DNA of 22,647 bases from a virus. Below the pieces are notes generated by a model, which saw only the letters and a list, made by a program, of their open reading frames with translations, searched no databases and was not told where the DNA came from. Made by a program: the position numbers and the translations under genes. How positions within the stretch are numbered: the stretch's first letter is position 1; the number at the start of each line of letters is the position of its first letter. The stretch covers positions 1 to 22,647 of the IMG/VR virus record IMGVR_UViG_3300021963_000703; one strand, given 5' to 3'. Shown in pieces: positions 20,401 to 22,647 of this stretch.

Positions 20401-22647
20401 GGAGGAGATAAATCAAAATAGTCTCCAGTGTTGATACTACCATAGGGTGTTGAAGTCACGGTTAATAAGCCGTTGCCCACTGGTGCTCCATTGCTGCCTG
20501 TGCCAGGTACAATACTGCCTGTCACGGTCATTGGATCCCAGCCTTCAGTGTAATACATTTCTATTTCATTGAAAGGTCCGCCTGTTGCGGGAACATCAAT
20601 TTGTATGGTAAAATTCGGTATAGCCACATCAGCATCTACTTCACTGATTCTAATTATTGGTGGTGGTAATACCACACTGGTATTTCCAGGCTGTATGCCA
20701 ATATTTTCGTTGGTGCTAAATTCTGTTATAGCCTCCAGGGTATAAACATCAGGATTATATTCCAGAGCTTGTATTCTTGCTACCAGACCGCCGTCATCGC
20801 TTTCTACTTCTTTGACACGCATAACCCTAAAATATTTTGGATACCAGTTATATAATTCACTGGTCACAGCTATTATATCACCGGCCTGTGCTTGTATGCC
20901 ATAGAAGTTGCTGGTAAAATCTATGGCCAAGTCTTCTCGGCTTTGACGCATTTCCATACCACCAAGTATCTGTGCTTGAACGCTGTTATTCACTAAACTT
21001 AAACTCATTCTTAGTTGATTATCAGGTTCGTTTTGATTTCTTAGAGTTTCTGGTAAATCTGTTCTTGCGTAATCTCGTTGGTCCTTGTTATATTTGTTGT
21101 AAAATTCTACATCTACCTGATTGTATAGATCTTCTAAACGAGTAGCACTTAAATTAATACCACTGATAATGTTATCATCACTGAATGCCAATACACTTGC
21201 TGGTAGAGTATAGAATGTTGAACTTGACAGAGTTGTTGATACACTGATAGTATAACGACCTTTTTGTCCAGTTGTTTCTCCTGTTGTAGGTGTTAGTTGT
21301 GCTACAATCGTACCAATCAATGAACCAGCATTATTGTATAGTTTTTGTCCAGGTTCTATGCGACCTGCGGGAAAGGCAGTCACGGTCATTGTTGTACTAC
21401 TTGGTCCCACGCTGGCTGTAAAATATGTTGAAGTTTCACCGGGAGTGCCTGCTGATACAGCTTTCTTAATAACTGGGCTCCATAATCCTGTGGCCACATT
21501 ATAACTCATCCAAGCACCACCATTGTTTAAGATAACATCTATATTTGTCTTAACTTCGTTGGCAGTGTCTAATAGTCCGTTGATATTATATCTTGTGGTT
21601 AGTTGATTAGCGTTGCCAGCCAGATCGGTATAAGAGATATCATCATTACAGAATGTATCCCAGGTTGCCAACGCTACAAGGTCCAGGTCGCTGGCACTGA
21701 TGCCTGCACCATAACGCTGACTGGTCATATAGTCATACCATACATCTGCTGGATTAACTATATTATTAGTAATTTGGAATGTCATATTTGGCAGACTTGT
21801 AAATCCCCGATCAGCGTTGTAATTTACTCGTACTATGGCAAATACCAGACCTTTCATTTGATATGTGCTGTCCCACTCACCACCATCATCTGTCCAGAAG
21901 TCCCAGGCGTTTTGTGTATTGCCTGAACTCTGTGGTGGATATATTTGATCTGCGGCACTGCCACTGCCAGCATAAACACGCACTTGAACCAGAGCGTCAT
22001 TGTTCAATAAGAAGTTAGTGTCAATAAAATCTTCTTCCTGTGCTCGTCCTGTGCCTGTGCCCACGGTGGCTGCCAGAAATACGCTGCCAATACCATAAGT
22101 TTGACCCAGTGATCCTGCTATAGTATTCCATTGTGCCTGAGTGGTATTACCCAGATCTGTGATAACATAAGTATCGCCCACCACGAAACTACCTGCTGTG
22201 ATTATATCACCATCAACTACTTTTCTACCATCTTTAACTTTGTGTGCGTTGGTTGTTGAATCCACAGGCGTTAAGCGTAGATCATTCCAATATAATTGTT
22301 CCAGAGTATATGTGGGATCAATATCAAATCTTGTTGGATTTAATTTTTCACTGAGCACCATTGAATAAAACATTGTCTTATTTTCGTTGATCAGTCTGGC
22401 ATCTGTGATCGCACCATTTACATAGGCACTGCCATATAACACTGGCACTTTATTATTAGTTGCTGGTGCTACCTGAACACGACCACCTTGACTTGAATAG
22501 GCACTATTATTACCTTTGTTAGGATTACCATTGATAATCCTTGATGTTATGTAAGCGGCTCCTGTGGCTACAATACTGGCAACCAATACGCCACCTGCGG
22601 ATAAACCCACACCGGCTATAATTGCGGCTGTACCGGTCAGGCCTAAT
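17472..22647 (-). CDS. Giant gpJ-like tail tip protein with fibre repeats (5' end outside window)
   Basis: The frame is open to the window edge (sequence reading LGLTGTAAIIAG before a GTG at 22610), so the true start lies beyond it; residues are counted from that GTG (1712 aa visible). The N-terminus is Gly/Ala-rich and hydrophobic. About 40-690 is a gpJ-type tail hub: VPVLYGSAYVNGAITDARLI, a segment with DYMTSQRYGAGISASDLDL and CNDDISY (about 293-326), and a later QVDVEFYNKYNKDQRDYA with MRQSREDLAIDFTSNFYG. Two inserted modules interrupt it: residues about 137-191 and 397-472. FNIII-like segments follow (about 660-900). From about 1090 to 1600 the protein is a fibre shaft with 42-aa repeats (TTATTVNAFGAAT, TLVGTQTTQN) and 'ITMSGTDIAF'-type units. 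A C-terminal globular domain contains NDYSGVRFHLMVRQN. It would form the adsorption tip and a central fibre. Confidence 0.82.
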   Translation of the reverse strand, partial: LGLTGTAAIIAGVGLSAGGVLVASIVATGAAYITSRIINGNPNKGNNSAYSSQGGRVQVAPATNNKVPVLYGSAYVNGAITDARLINENKTMFYSMVLSEKLNPTRFDIDPTYTLEQLYWNDLRLTPVDSTTNAHKVKDGRKVVDGDIITAGSFVVGDTYVITDLGNTTQAQWNTIAGSLGQTYGIGSVFLAATVGTGTGRAQEEDFIDTNFLLNNDALVQVRVYAGSGSAADQIYPPQSSGNTQNAWDFWTDDGGEWDSTYQMKGLVFAIVRVNYNADRGFTSLPNMTFQITNNIVNPADVWYDYMTSQRYGAGISASDLDLVALATWDTFCNDDISYTDLAGNANQLTTRYNINGLLDTANEVKTNIDVILNNGGAWMSYNVATGLWSPVIKKAVSAGTPGETSTYFTASVGPSSTTMTVTAFPAGRIEPGQKLYNNAGSLIGTIVAQLTPTTGETTGQKGRYTISVSTTLSSSTFYTLPASVLAFSDDNIISGINLSATRLEDLYNQVDVEFYNKYNKDQRDYARTDLPETLRNQNEPDNQLRMSLSLVNNSVQAQILGGMEMRQSREDLAIDFTSNFYGIQAQAGDIIAVTSELYNWYPKYFRVMRVKEVESDDGGLVARIQALEYNPDVYTLEAITEFSTNENIGIQPGNTSVVLPPPIIRISEVDADVAIPNFTIQIDVPATGGPFNEIEMYYTEGWDPMTVTGSIVPGTGSNGAPVGNGLLTVTSTPYGSINTGDYFDLSPPVTVLSQLTNTPASKTYHSLGGVGEFLIKMTDLTGILLGNRLTGTGLATGGQIIDIDLANNTVRVDRPFTVQASGSYAVTGGNGTYVVDVSATAAGSATLYDVPEDDDYNYLLSIVPPGNNSQFINGETVNYVVTTVPANLGTWRRWFVRARMGLRKIFGEMSVNGAADLDTDNFQYEPSPVGGGSLNDLSDVTITSRQSGQTLIYDSATSQWINSSILRIRDPYTGLQQNVEINGTRPFLTFQTQAAGANPLYGIRGKSANNDPWFVGSGSAGTDLGYLEIATGDNAGSGSNGGEIYVRQYAGSGISGPPWEGGTAPIVHSLTLLDNVGDTSIPNNTTIGLDLAVNGGDITTTQTTGNLFNATATTVNVGNGATTEVNLGNTGSGRVQIKSPSIEGFNTTQAVFNTTATTVNAFGAATALNVGNNSGTTTLRSPTLVGTQTTQNLYNTTATTVNAFGAATALNLAANSGTTTIGSPTLVGTQTTQNLYNTTATTVNAFGAGTAITLGATTGTTTIRNADTVLLGDLDVRGGDITNSTGELRITSGSTASDIVITPSSTGITKLVSDYVVVGDPGAGANVMTNGAAGMRLATNFQAGADQGAEVYLYNGPGAANLLLTTRGGEGKVITSNNLEIQGGNLLTTQADINVFDTVATGVDAFGVASTLRLGATVGTTTIRSETLKGASSTQFLYNTVATTVNAFGAATDINIGSGSGTTTINNTLEIGGTGLAINGGNLYSTATTFELFNKDSPSSGTNDGPTTVTAFLNAGVVSIGSATGYTRFNGNIVADIIKNSSTGGNSIELNGTDVVIGGDLKVTGNQIESSTGDAVITMSGTDIAFTNDVSVGGEITMPYSIRGDQRYTASSAGSGTQDLIVFNNISVNDYSGVRFHLMVRQNITATLANIHYMEGMVIHRTSDSTQYINIFSEMVVGNPVINTLTPSISSGIFILTANVNQVASSNVTSTITFTGMSRGSIT
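18280..19330 (-). repeat. 126-bp in-frame tandem repeats in the tip gene
   Basis: A string beginning GCACCAAAGGCATTTACCGT (plus strand) occurs at 18901 and 19027 and as GCGCCAAAAGCATTTACC at 19153, exactly 126 bases apart; the first two copies are nearly identical for about 65 bases. Weaker copies start near 18298 and 18424. They encode 42-aa fibre units with TTATTVNAFG. Confidence 0.85.

Noticed and set aside
1-22647. Integrase, attachment site, repressor or insertion sequence marking a prophage
   Set aside because: No integrase, transposase, terminal inverted repeats or att-like direct repeats were seen, so lytic versus temperate cannot be decided.

Overview
The window is part of a tailed double-stranded DNA phage (or prophage) genome. 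Every convincing gene lies on the minus strand, so transcription runs from high to low coordinates. The content is a virion-structure and packaging block: tail tip and fibres, terminase, portal, scaffold, capsid, tail tube, tail-assembly chaperone and tape measure. A tape measure and a lambda-type frameshifting chaperone with no visible contractile sheath point to a siphovirus-like virion. The host cannot be read from the sequence. AT-leaning codons and the low-complexity Thr/Asn/Gly fibre style resemble environmental (aquatic) phages, but that is an impression.

Layout in transcription order. (1) 22647-13774: a giant gpJ-like tail tip/fibre protein whose 5' end is cut by the window edge, a small adaptor-like protein and two fibre proteins. 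(2) 13772-12533: a membrane-anchored coiled-coil peptide, two very small basic proteins missed by a length cut-off, and a protein with a C-terminal nuclease-associated-type DNA-binding module. (3) 12532-11174: a gene-poor accessory zone with a terminator, stacked promoters, one unknown gene, one doubtful small ORF and a strongly structured, apparently non-coding stretch (11229-11392). (4) 11173-7046: a small HExxH metallopeptidase-like protein, a degenerate HNH protein, two small unknowns, a ParB-methyltransferase fusion and the two terminase subunits. (5) 7021-2129: portal, a 101-aa conserved phage domain, scaffold, major capsid, connector, tail terminator candidate and major tail protein. 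(6) 2038-1: a small coiled-coil protein, the chaperone pair made by -1 frameshifting at GGGAAAG, an HK97 gp10-like protein and the start of the tape measure.

The regulation is unusually readable. A T4-late-like box, NATAAATA, occurs on the minus strand only in intergenic gaps just upstream of gene blocks: 17461-17468, 12360-12388, 11188-11199, 7043-7050, 5144-5151 and 2059-2066. I found none inside a gene by eye. Two intrinsic terminators (12415-12442 and 2083-2103) each sit immediately before one of these boxes. Three boxes are followed by a stem-loop at or near the expected 5' end of the mRNA. This divides the block into about six late transcription units.

The best candidates for something undescribed are the structured region at 11229-11392, the promoter/leader-hairpin system in a phage that otherwise looks siphovirus-like, and a possible pseudoknot at 12464-12525.
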